Assembly: GCA_004154925.1 (NCBI GenBank)
Contig: QJNS01000281.1
Span: 1-64,000 of the forward strand
Source: Monosporascus cannonballus
Taxonomy: Eukaryota > Ascomycota > Sordariomycetes > Xylariales
Reading direction: 5' to 3'
DNA length: 64,000 nt
Shown here: piece after piece, positions 22,628-33,393 of the stretch
Position numbering within the stretch: the first letter of the stretch is position 1
Layout: the number at the start of each line of letters is the position of its first letter
Notes under the pieces: model-generated
Databases searched by the model: none
What the model was told of the DNA's origin: nothing
The model's input: the letters and a program-made list of their open reading frames with translations, nothing else
Program-made: the position numbers and the translations under genes

Positions 22628-23021
22628 CTAGCATGTATCCGCATTTGGTGCACGATATCGTCTTATCTGCTGCATGAGAGAGCACACGACTCGCTTTCCC
22701 GCCCCGCCGGTTCAATCTCTCATCCGAGCAGGAGTGACGCGCCTGGAAAAACTGGGGGAACAATCCGGCCATTTCCCTTCAACTTTACGGGAAAGGTTAT
22801 ATCTAAGGAGCTAGGCACCACACTAATCTAGTAGCTTCACGAGCGAAACGAGCTGCTCATGGCTTTGACATCAAGCTTTTGTCACGCTTGCACGGGAGAA
22901 TCATGGCAGACGCCTGTGAGAATGATATAATCTTGACTGCATCGCTGTCTATCTTTGATATACATCAGACCGAGCCTCAACGGCAGCCCGAGGACCACCG
23001 CCTCAGAGAGGTATCCAAAAC
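22628..23021. other. Intergenic, converging 3' ends
   Basis: This lies between the rightward small membrane protein gene and the leftward sugar transporter, and contains only 3' flanks. Confidence 0.4.
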
Positions 23022-25064
23022 CTAAACGTCCTTGAGCTCCCTGGGGGCTTCGCTGTGCTGCACCTCGACGGCCTTGGGTTCGTGGGTGCTGAGCAGGTGG
23101 CCGCCCTTCTCGGTGTGGCTCTGGCCGCCGAAGAGGGTGTCGATCTCCTCGAGGGGCACCTGCTTGGTCTCGGGGATAAAGAAGAAGACGAAGGCGGCGA
23201 GCAGGAAGTTGACGGCCATGAAGAAGAAGAGGCACTTGAGCCCCGCGTTGTTGAGGAAGAGCGGGAAGAACTGCTGGAAGATGGTGTTGGCGACGTTCTG
23301 CATCTGCGAGCACATTCCGACGGCCTGCGCTCGCACGTTAAGGCTGAAAACCTCGGCGGTCCAGATCCACACGGTGGCTCCCCACGATGGTTTGTAAAAG
23401 AAGATAAAAAGCTTTTTTTTATCCAAAGTCAGTAATTGTTCTTTCAAGTCAATCAAAAAAGAAAGGGCAGTTATAAGACACGGCTTCGCGGCTATAGTCC
23501 CAGAAATGGTCCCCATTTGGGAATCTGTGCCCTTGAACTAATGAAGGAGTGCGAATAAATAACTCCAGGGTATGACTTACGAACAGCATGACCACGATGC
23601 CGATTCCCACCCCAGGCTCCTTGGTCGTGCCCTTGCCGTCGATTCCGGGCACGTCGGGCGTCGTAAGGCCGATCACGGGGACGATCAGCATGCACACTCC
23701 CATGCCGATGGCGCCGATGAACAGCAGCCAGCGGCGGCCGAAGCGATCGGCCGTCCACATAGCGTTGAGCGTGAAGAGGATGCCGCATGTGGCGTTGAGC
23801 GCGTTGATGAGCGTGATGGTGTTGTCCGACGGCCAGATCTGCTTGTAGATGGCGCTGGAGTAGCTGTTGAGCGTGCCCTGGCCGGACAGCTGCTGGCCGA
23901 CGTTGAGGATGAAGGCGAGGTAGAGGCGCTTGCGCACGGACGCGTCCTTAAACAGGGCCAGATACGAGCTGCTGACGACCTCCTTCTCGAACTCGACGGC
24001 CTCGCGGATGCCCTGGAGCTCCTCCTCGACCTCCTGCTCTGTCTCGCGGATCTTCGTCAGTGACTTCCGGGCCTCCTCGATGTTGTTGTGGCGCTTGATC
24101 CACCAACGGGGCGACTCGGGCAGGAAGGGGAGCAGGATGCAGATTATCGTCGGGGCCAGTATCTGGAAGATGACGACCATCCGCCAGTCCCAGTGCCCAA
24201 GCCTCTCCTTGTATATATTACAGGCATAGGCGATCCAGTAGGCGATGAAGGAGCCAACGCTGTAATTAAGCTGCCAGAACGTCATAATGTGACCACGGAT
24301 CGACGCGGGCGAAATCTCGTTAATGTAGACGGGTCCAGCGGCTGTGCCGAAAGTCAGTCAGAGCGGCAGACTACCAGGGAGAAAGGAGATGACATACTCA
24401 GCGCCATTCCCTGACCAATACCAATGATGACACGGCCGCCAATAAAACATCCCAGGTTGTGCCACGGAGAGAACGCTTGCAGGAAGGTAGCAACTATAGT
24501 AAGAAGGCATCCCGAAGCCATTCCTATGCGTCGTCCGAAGCGATCAGCGACGGGCCCGCCGATGAACCATCCTGCCACGATAGCTCCGATAGTGTACGCC
24601 GTGTTCACCAGCCCTATGAGGTTGGCATCGGTTTTCTGGAGCGCGGTAATATTAGCGGCCGTTGCATGTACAACGGTTTTACTTCGCAAGGGGGGCTTAC
24701 GGGATTGAGGTTGAACCACTCCAGCCAGTTTGCCGAGCCCTGAGCAGCATTGAAGACGGAGGCGTCATAGCCGTACAGGATCATGCACTGTCCACGCTCT
24801 AGATTAGTAATTGCTCACTCAGGACGCCGGAACGGCTACAAATGTGCCGAAGAAGAAGCCGGGTAGATACGCTTCGGGAGGCGTAGTTACTCGCGAAGCA
24901 ATGGGGCAATGAAGGGAGATATGAGACTGCGGGATAATAACTCACTGTCGCCGCCACCATGCAGCAGTACCTGTCACGAGTTTTAGCCTGCAGTCCTTGT
25001 GTACCAGAGCAAACAGGGAGTGAGGAAGAGCTTACCAGGTGTACACCCGCGTCGAGCTCACCAT
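23022..25064 (-). CDS. MFS sugar transporter (hexose/lactose-permease-like), 509 aa
   Basis: Six exons splice in frame: 25064-25036, 24970-24946, 24787-24701, 24635-24398, 24341-23581 and 23411-23022, with GT-AG introns of 65, 158, 65, 56 and 169 nt. The product is a 12-TM plasma-membrane sugar-proton symporter of the sugar-porter family. Family signatures are present in order: LYGYDASVFNAAQGS in TM1, GGPVADRFGRRIGMA after TM2, GQGMALTAGPVYINEISPAS, PESPRWW between TM6 and TM7, GQQLSGQGTLNSYSS in TM7, DRFGRRWLL in the second half, and PETKQVPLEEIDTLF after TM12, followed by a short hydrophilic tail. The first two exons are tiny (29 and 25 nt). All motifs are intact, so the protein should be functional. 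The substrate is not readable from sequence. A Zn2Cys6 factor lies 1.5 kb upstream on the same strand. Confidence 0.93.
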
Positions 25065-26577
25065 CTTGCTGGTGGTAGGGAGTCCAGCCACAAGAGGTAT
25101 CCGGGAATAGTACGGTCAGGGGAGACCGGCTCAAGTCGTAGGGTGGGTGGACTAAGCAAACCGGAGGACTTAAGAAAGGAGAGATCAAGCAGGGAGAGCA
25201 GTGGATGGGGCGAGGAAGACCGCGCTTTATATACTTCGTGGATTCATCGACTTATCTTTTCGCACCGCCTACCTATTGCACGGGACCCGCTTCGGAGAAC
25301 TCGCCCTGGGCCAAGAGATCGCCCCAGGGACCGGGGTCGCCCCAGCTCTCCACATCGCGATTTGTTAGGTCGGCTTGTGGAGTCCATTTTTCCAGCCCAT
25401 CCTGCTCGCGATGCCTTCTCCCGAGTGGCTTGGTAGCCTCATGGCCTTCTCTACAGCTCCAGCCCGCCTACCGGTATATAGTTAGCAGTCCCGGACTCCA
25501 GATCCAATGGCCTGTCGTCTTGATTCTTCGTCCTGGCCAGCGGCCCAACCCGGAGAGGCCCAGAGGGCAACGGCCAGACTGCGGAGAATCAAGCTTTCCA
25601 CGGACGGGGACTAGCCTCGTCCACGAGCCCCTTGGTCTACGGGTCACCCCCAACGTCGAAAAACCACCTAAATTTCCACCAATCACAGTGTCCCCTGCAT
25701 GATCGAGGCGCAATCGCGCTGACTCTCAACTTCAACTTCGGTTACGACGGAATCGCCAGAGGCAAACCTGCTACCGATCTATTTAGAATATCACCAACAA
25801 ATGGCGGCTACCCGTTCCCGGCAGGCCCTGACTAGAATGGTTGAGTCGGCCTTGTATCTAGAAGCTGAGATATTGGGATAGAATAATAAAGATTCGGCCG
25901 ATGATAACACCTGATCATTTGCTTCTTATTTAGAAAAGGTTTAATGGGAGATACCTATAAACATACTAAGCAGCTAAGTGCCTGGTTCTAGGTAGCTAAA
26001 CTACGATGGCTAACGTCCCCCTGTCCGGGGTTGTTAGGCTTGTGGGACTCTTTCTCCCTGCAGGAATCAGCGGTGTCTGTTCGGCAAGATAAGAGGCGCA
26101 TGACAGATCGTACAAGGTGGGGAGAGAAGGTCCCTGGAGATACAATCCTCCCCACGAAATCTGGCGTGACGTAAACACTCTTACTCACAACTTTTCGTCT
26201 CATGGGACGTCTAGTGGCCAAGTGGGCAATGACCCTAACGCCCCTTTTATTTTGCGGCCTCCGCAGTAACTTCGCTAGGAAGAAAATATAGTGCGATATA
26301 ACCTCAGGTTCTGGCTGATAGGACAGAGAACCAACCCATTTACCAGGCCGAGATCCAACCCGGTCGGGCTGCAAATACACTGCGCTAAAGGATGCTGCTA
26401 CGTAGTACTGGATATCTAATACTCATATCGTGGTATCAACGTCAAAAGGTACGCCCGCCCAAGCTCCCGGTCAAGTAGCCCCGAACTCCAGCGAATTCCC
26501 AATGCACCGACCAGCTAATCGACAAGCCAGCACGAAACCAAACAGACTCCCGGTGCATAGTAAGCGAACATTGACAC
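25065..26577. other. Intergenic, promoter side of the sugar transporter
   Basis: This is the upstream region of the transporter and the 3' flank of the transcription factor gene. No repeat or further gene is supported; short open frames have no motifs. Confidence 0.4.
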
Positions 26578-28817
26578 TCAGTGCTCAAACTTGATATTCC
26601 TCGAGTCGGCCAAGTTCCCTCTCATCATCGCCTCGACATCAACACCGACCCACCGCATCTCTCTCGGAACGGACTGAGACACGATTTGCCGGGGGGACGC
26701 GCGCTGTTTAAGCTGCCGTCTTACACGGAGCCGATCGATAATCTCGGCGGAGATGATTTCGTAACTCTTCTTGAGCGTGATCGAATCGTCCCAGCGCGCT
26801 CCGTACTTTGCCAGCGTCAAGGCCGTCCGTTCTAGGCATCCGAGGCTCCTATCGAGGTTGTCGATAGGGCCACCAGGCCTATTGGGCAACGGCAGGGGCG
26901 GTGTCTTGCCGTACTCGACCGGTGGCGGCGGTATCGGCATGCCGGAAAGGAGTATATCCTCGGCATCACGGAGGACCGCGATGAACTGGCTCGCCATGAA
27001 GAATACTCGCAACGCGTCATGATACGAATAGAAAGCGGTGTTCACCCCGCTGTGGGAGACTTCGTATATCCGATCCAAGTACGCAATCGCATGCTCAAAG
27101 ATAAGCAGGCGACCGTAGTCTGTCATGTGAGGTGCCCGTGCCGAAGGTGCGATGCAGTATACGAAGCTGTAGCGAACCTCGAGATCGAATAACGCTCTCA
27201 TACCCATAGGTAGCGAGTTGGGAAGCGCCTCGGCCCACTCCTTCATATCTTGGCACATCTGCCAGATAAAAGACGATGAATCCGGCAATGGAGTTGGATC
27301 GGACTGAAATAGGGCCTGGTACCACTGCGATTGCGCCCGCCGTAATTGAAAGAGCAGAAATGCTGGCTCAGAACCCGAGAGCATCTGACCGGTGATAGAG
27401 GCCCGGCGACTGAAGGAAGATGGTCTCGGCCAAGCGACACTTGTCGCATCGTCGGTGAAGGAGAACGCGCGCGCATGCACCATACTGATAGAACTAGGTA
27501 GTGGTGTCAGTGACATAGCTTTTACTAAGCGGTAACAGCCAAGCTCACCGATCTAACGAGTAGACACAGTAGAAGGTTTTCCGTCTCATGTCGAGTACGG
27601 CTTTATCCGACAACTGCTCGAGGGGGGGATCCTGATGGAAACCTAAATCTATTACCGCTCGGCACGTAAAGCCGATCAGATGCCAACTGTCAAAGTGGGC
27701 AGGGTCGAGCATCGAGTACTGAGTGAAAAGAATGAGGGACTGTATCTGCGAGGTATAGCCCGGCATGAGAGCTCGGTCGGCATGCTGCAGAGCCTGCGAG
27801 ACGAAGCGGAGGCCGTTGGCATAGAAGTCGTCGTTCTTGCTTTGACTCTGGGCGGTCGATCCGACGGCTAGGACCATGTACACGAGCCAATATTCGGCGT
27901 CGTTGATACCACGATCTTGTTGCGCGTACATCTGGTCGAGAGTGGCATAAAGGACGGTCTCGGAAAACGCCGGGAAGAGTGAGTATATGTTGCTCATATA
28001 ATATTGAACGATACTTAGGGCTTGTTGCCGAGACGGTAGTATCCAACTCTCCATTTCTGGTAAGGGGTCGTTGGATGCGGCCGCAAGCACGAGGCGCGCA
28101 AATGTCATGTTGCTGCTCATCGAGGGTTCAAAGTCCCGCGTCGTAGCGTTGATCGATCTCCCAACGTTAGCACTCGCGCTCACACGTTCCCCAGAACAAA
28201 AGGGCATTTACAAGAAGCCAAAATCAGCCATGAGCGAGCTGACATCAGAGTTCTCTCGCTTACGTTCCGCTTTCCTAAGAATCGCGGCCCTGATCCTGGC
28301 CAGCGAGTCCTTTCGCGGTGCCTCGGACTCAGGTATCGGCGGCAGTTCGGATTCATGTTGAGCTACCGAGGCTTTCCGCGACCGAGCATAGGCTAGCCGC
28401 CTTTCCAACTTTTCGATGCGGAGTTCGAGAGCTGCGACATAGCTAGGCAGGAGGCGATGAGCCGGATGTAACAAGGCTTGCAAGTCATGCCGTAGGAATA
28501 ACCCTTACCTCCTTTCCTTACCCCTGGCGAATTGGTCATTCGCCGCCGAACATTCATTTTCGCGCCCTGACTTTTCGCAGGCGGTGCAGGCCGGCAATTT
28601 GCCATCGCACTTTTCAAGCATCAGCAGAGGCGCCGGGTGAAAGACAGGTGTCATCGAGGACTACCTTTACTTTGGCAGATCGACCTTTGGACCTGTCAGC
28701 AGCGAGATCTCGCGACGCCTGGCAAGGGTCCGGGCGGTGATACTTACATCGGGAGCAAGCGGATACAGGACGTGACACACGTAGCAATGGGTTATCCGAG
28801 AAGCTTGAACGTGGCAT
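26578..28817 (-). CDS. Zn2Cys6 transcription factor with fungal-specific regulatory domain, 648 aa
   Basis: Six exons join in phase: 28817-28748, 28684-28665, 28609-28509, 28442-28212, 28157-27549 and 27493-26578, with introns of 63, 55, 66, 54 and 55 nt, most with a CTRAY branch site. Exon 2 is only 20 nt and supplies CRSAKVK. The spliced binuclear cluster reads SACSRCRSAKVK then CDGKLPACTACEKSGRENEC, spacing C-X2-C-X6-C-X6-C-X2-C-X8-C. ARGKERSYVAAL and a coiled-coil dimerisation segment (LELRIEKLERRLAYARSRK) follow directly. Exons 5-6 hold the fungal-specific factor domain (YYMSNIYSLFPAF, WHLIGFTCRAVIDLGFHQD). The protein should be a nuclear DNA-binding regulator of metabolic genes, with CGG-type half sites typical of the family. 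Its closest neighbour is a sugar permease on the same strand, a likely but unproven target. The start is the ATG nearest the cluster. Confidence 0.93.
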
Positions 28818-31467
28818 CGCGGTTGGGGCTTCTAGCCGAACTACGTGGGATAAAAGCTCCGTAATGCGCTTGATGTTAGTAGCGGAAACTCGTGCGAATT
28901 CGGGACACTTGTGGACGGTTATCACGGGTTTCCTCTGAGCTTAGCATATGACGGCGAACTAAAAACACGCAGTCCATCGGCCGAGACACTCGGTTGTAGA
29001 CTCTTGCTTCAAGCGTATATTGCGGATTGCATCGACTAGAAACCATCGACGGGAAAGCTTTCTTGGATATGTTCAAATCTGCCCGCAACGACGGCGTCCC
29101 TGAGAAGAGGACGGGAGCCGTGTAAGCTGAAGAAGTTGATGAACCGCAGAGCCTTGTGATAAGCGAAGGGGGCTTGATTGTGATACTTGCGAATATATGT
29201 GGGCTGGCTTACGTAGGAAAATTAGCGGGGTGAACCTTGCCTTCCCCAGCTCAGGCTTCCGTAGCTTGTTATCTAGGTTACTGATATAGGTAGGACCTTG
29301 CAAGGATTATGGCAGTTAGTGGCATAAAAGCCCCATATATGTGGAAATATGCCGGTTTAATTGGTTTACCTTACAATGCAACCAAACTATTACATAAAAT
29401 TCATAAAACACTTAATGTTTAAAGGTGATTAAGTGTATTACGTAATAAAGATCGTACGATTTCAAGCTTTCCAATTTACAAAACCGAGGCAGATACAACT
29501 GTCAGCTAAGTAGCAAGACAAGACTTGTTAGGATTGCATGTGATTGGTAATATATGTCAAGGAGATTGTAAGGAATGAGATAGGTAGACTGATAGAGCTT
29601 AACGTGTCACAAGTAGCCAACTGTAGGATACGTATAACCGTGTGAAGGTAGAGTCTGAATTGTCCTCATTATCTGAAAGCTATGCGAGACTGCCTGGTAT
29701 ATGTAGCCGAAGGCAAGGTCACCTGACCAGTGCCCTTGAAATCCATAACAAGACTTGCACTTACTGATCAGTTCTTTTTCGTGCAGCCGTTTGCGATAAT
29801 AGCACTAACTATAATAATCCATATAAAGGTGTACTATTGCTCCTTTAACTTTCTTTTACCTAGGAGTAATGTATATCTCGACAATGAATTTATTATAAGG
29901 TTTAAAATATCATTATACTTAAAAAGAGTTCCGTATGATACCTTTCTCTTTATATTATCAGCTTTCTTTCCGAATTTAATTGGCTGATTCTTCCTTTCCA
30001 GACTCTGCATGCACATTTCTATCCGAACAGCTTCTCTGTGATACGAGGACCCTACTATATCATATGTGCTCTATTGGGAACACTACAGCGCACTAGCAAT
30101 GCTTAGGAGAACGTGGGGAGGGTATAGATACACTACTCGAAGGATTCGTTAGGTCACTTCGGGCTTGGGATACGATTGCAGTACATTACCCTATCACAGC
30201 AATGGAGATATGCACTCCAACGAGCCAGAATGCCTACCTAAATGAGGGGATAATTGAATGCATGGGAGTAGCATATTCTTATTGCACGGTGACTGAGATA
30301 CTAAGAATCTTCTCTTCCAACAACCCGCTCTTAGCCGTTCCCGTGTTGTGTAAATATTACGTCTGCTGGGGCGGGTGGCTATCCGAGGTAGAGTTTTTCA
30401 AGGCGCTATAGAGCATAGCTTTATCGTAGTTATAGTGGTCAACAGATGCCTCAAGGAATAAGCCTTAATTGTAAGAGAAACTTGATCGGTGCCGATTCCG
30501 AGCTGTTCGAAGAAATAATAGACCATCTCGCACAAGTGACGGTCCAACCTACCCTTCCGTATAGATTCGAGTGGCAGAGGCTTTGTTTCGGGCTTCGAAT
30601 TAACCTTCCCAGGCAATGCTTAAGAGTTGGTTGCACTATGGACGCCAACGTACATGGCGATGCCAGGCTCCCGGTTTGTTAGACGGATGTCTTTATTTTG
30701 GACTAAGCCTATTCTGGTTCGCATCTTGACATTGTCCCGACCCTGTGATATTCCTTTCCTTGCTTTTCTTTTAATAGCGCTGTAAAAAGGGCATACCTTG
30801 TACCCCTCCTGTGGCTATGTTGATCCAGGAAGCACCCCCGTGCGGACAGAGGCGCAGTTCCAAGTTTGCTACCGAAGGCCCCCCTTCGCACCAACAGAAG
30901 ATGATATATGATATCGAATGCTTGCCTGGTCTCGGCCTAAGCAAGAACTTCTGAGGACCGAAATCCAGAGCCATGGCAAGTCAGTCCGCATAGCCAACAA
31001 AACTTCGTATTCTAGCAAACGTTGGTTGTTCCTGAAGTCACGCCCCATGGCTCGGACTGTCACCCGATAGATTCCCATCCCCCAAATGGGTGCTACACCA
31101 TGCATATGGCCGGGACGGACCCCCCGGGATGGCTTCAATAGACGTCGCCGCCAACCAACATCGCATATACAGGCGTGTTGGGCCTCTCTTACGGGGCTTA
31201 TACCACGACAACCAGAGTAAGGGGGTTGCCTCGTGATGGTGAGCAAGATCGAGTGCTCGTGTGTACTGGCTGGGACACTGGATTTTGCGCCCCTTGATGA
31301 GTTTGGCACTGCCTTCCCAGCGCCTATATATTTAAGAAGGTCGTCCCTAGCATTTTGACCCATCGTCTATCACCACTATATCCCGTTGTAATCACAGACG
31401 TCTAGTTCTGAATTACGAACCCGCCAGGCTCCAAATACTCCGTTCTAACGCTCCCACACGCGTCGCT
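28818..31467. other. Long intergenic stretch without a supported gene
   Basis: This 2.6-kb stretch is partly AT-rich (29.3-30.0 kb). The longest frame is 164 codons on the minus strand (31363-30869, starting MGQNARDDLLKYIG) with no recognised domain. I see no transposon ends, tRNA or other structure. Confidence 0.4.
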
Positions 31468-32526
31468 ATGCGGACCCGGCACTTCACCCCTATCAGGTGC
31501 CTCACACTATCATGCCTCGCCGCGACCACCGCAAGCGCATTCGGCTTCCAGCGGGAGAGCTGCCAACTTGAGTGGTCCCTCAAGCGGCTGAGCGCCGATA
31601 GTGACCATACCCAACGCTACATAGCCATCGCGGCGTGTGTGGACCACGTATGTGGTATCAATTCGCACACCGCACTCGACCTCAACAACTGCCTCAGAAA
31701 CGACAACGGCCGTCTGGTAGCGGCCGAGCGGTAAGTCCAGGTTCCGCTTGCGTATTTATACGGTTCCCGCCCGTTCCCAGGGGCGCCAACGAAAAGCCAC
31801 TTCCATCCACCTCCTTTTTAAGTGCTGACTGGGATTCCCTGTATCTACCTTGTCGGCACTTTAGTATGGACGGGACAGGCACACCGCCTCTACTCGTAGG
31901 TGACGCTCATAGGCTAATCACTGATTGGTCGTCGCTCGCAGCGGGGGGTTTGCAAGCAGTTGTAACTCCTGCCGGGTCACCGACGACTATACCGGCATCG
32001 AATGCGATTGCGTCAAACCTTTTGGTCACGGCCTGAACGCCGTGTACCACACGAGAATCGACATCAGTAAGGCTCCCCTGCCCACCCGCCCTGTCCGCCA
32101 GATGGGCAACTTGGAAGAAAGAAAGGACCGATTGACAGAGATTCGGCGTAATTATTAGGCGATATCCTCCATAACTGGTTCGGGTATCTCTCCTGCTTCG
32201 GACACCGTAACCCGGACCTGACGCCGCGCGTCTACGACTGCCAAGACGAGGGATGGCAACCCGAGAAGGACGCCGAGGACAACACCTGCGCGAGTCCCTG
32301 CGACGTGGAGTGGGAGCAACCGGAAGGCACCAGGTGGATAGGGCCCACTGCCGTGATGGCTGCCGTTAGGGAACCGACTGGTACTAAGGCGGTGGTCAGG
32401 GAGGAGTCGACCTTGGTGGCTGTTAAGAAGAGATCAGGTTCCAGAACATTTACGAAACAGAAGGACGATCAAACGGAAACAAGGGGCACAACGGATATAT
32501 TGCCAGCGATAACAATGATGGTTTAG
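31468..32526 (+). CDS. Secreted cyanovirin-N homology (CVNH) protein with C-terminal extension, 251 aa
   Basis: Exons 31468-31730, 31942-32066 and 32159-32526 join in phase over 211- and 92-nt GT-AG introns. Residues 1-24 form a signal peptide (CLTLSCLAATTASA). Residues about 30-130 match the two-repeat CVNH fold: SCQLEW, then ALDLNNCLRNDNGRL, then GGFASSCNSCRV, IECDC and a second RIDIS block. CVNH domains are small carbohydrate-binding lectins known from filamentous ascomycetes, ferns and cyanobacteria. After the CVNH part comes a Cys-containing segment (YLSCFGHRN, VYDCQDEGW, NTCASPCDVEWE) and then a lysine- and arginine-rich tail with no cysteines. The whole protein should be extracellular. 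The last exon is in frame throughout, but its tail is low complexity, so the true stop could lie in an unrecognised further exon. Confidence 0.85.
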
Positions 32527-32654
32527 GGCGCGTCCGTGTAAGTCGGCAGTTCGATCAACATATGGATGACAACTAATATCCGACAGGCTGCCAAAGTTGC
32601 GACTTGAAAACTGCGTAGTTTTCGCTTACGACACAAATTAAGAAGGGGCCACTG

Positions 32655-32882
32655 ATGGACGTGTTACAGACCCCAGAATTCATGGATTTTATCTACAACT
32701 ATACTCTGGACCTCCACCATGTAATTCATCATAAGAATGAGGCATTTTATAAGGAAGTGCATTTCTTGATAACCAATTCCCCACGCCATAATTGGGCACA
32801 GGAGACCGAACAAAAAGAAGATCTAAGAGAGCATATATCATGGACCTTTATGCATCATCCTATTTATGTCGAATCTGAATAG
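32655..32882 (+). CDS. Short unassigned ORF, 75 aa
   Basis: The frame from ATG 32655 (MDVLQTPEFMDFIYNYTLDL) has a protein-like, His- and aromatic-rich composition and no signal peptide. No family is recognised. Further fragments with protein-like composition follow at 32960-33220 in other frames (GHSEIELKGLLREDRKYQAA), which suggests a decayed or multi-exon gene. Support is weak. Confidence 0.2.
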   Translation: MDVLQTPEFMDFIYNYTLDLHHVIHHKNEAFYKEVHFLITNSPRHNWAQETEQKEDLREHISWTFMHHPIYVESE

Positions 32883-33393
32883 TGCGGTATATGTGAGGCC
32901 TCATACTACGGCGGGACACTATCAGTTCTCATAATTTGGCATTCCTTCTCGTGCAAGGCCACAGCGAGATCGAACTTAAGGGGTTACTGCGCGAGGATAG
33001 GAAGTATCAAGCAGCGTGTATCTTTTAGATTGCGGATATATGTACTTCTCAGGTTCCGCGAAGGAGAGGCTGGGCCTGGAAAAGGTCGGCTGATGGAGGT
33101 AATATACGCCTCTTTTGCCAATGGTCTCGGGTTCGAGGAACCCAAGGCGCCGATTCGCCCACGTAAGAAGCTAGTGCTACGGGGATCATCGGGTGAAAGC
33201 TCACTTTCGGACTACTAAACGAAAGGCCGGTCGATACTCACGTTTCCTTAAGTGGTCGAGAGATATAGTTCAACTAATAGAATAAGACCATTTAGAAGAT
33301 TCTAAAATATCTTTAACAGCTATATATTTACGCCGTCCCTTAAGACTCTCTCGTAACGCTATTAGAGAAAATAAACGATAAAGTAAAACGAGT
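32883..33393. other. Intergenic with possible gene remnants
   Basis: Fragmentary open frames on the plus strand end at 33218. A short AT-richer stretch at 33.24-33.40 kb lies just 3' of the ankyrin pseudogene. Confidence 0.35.
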
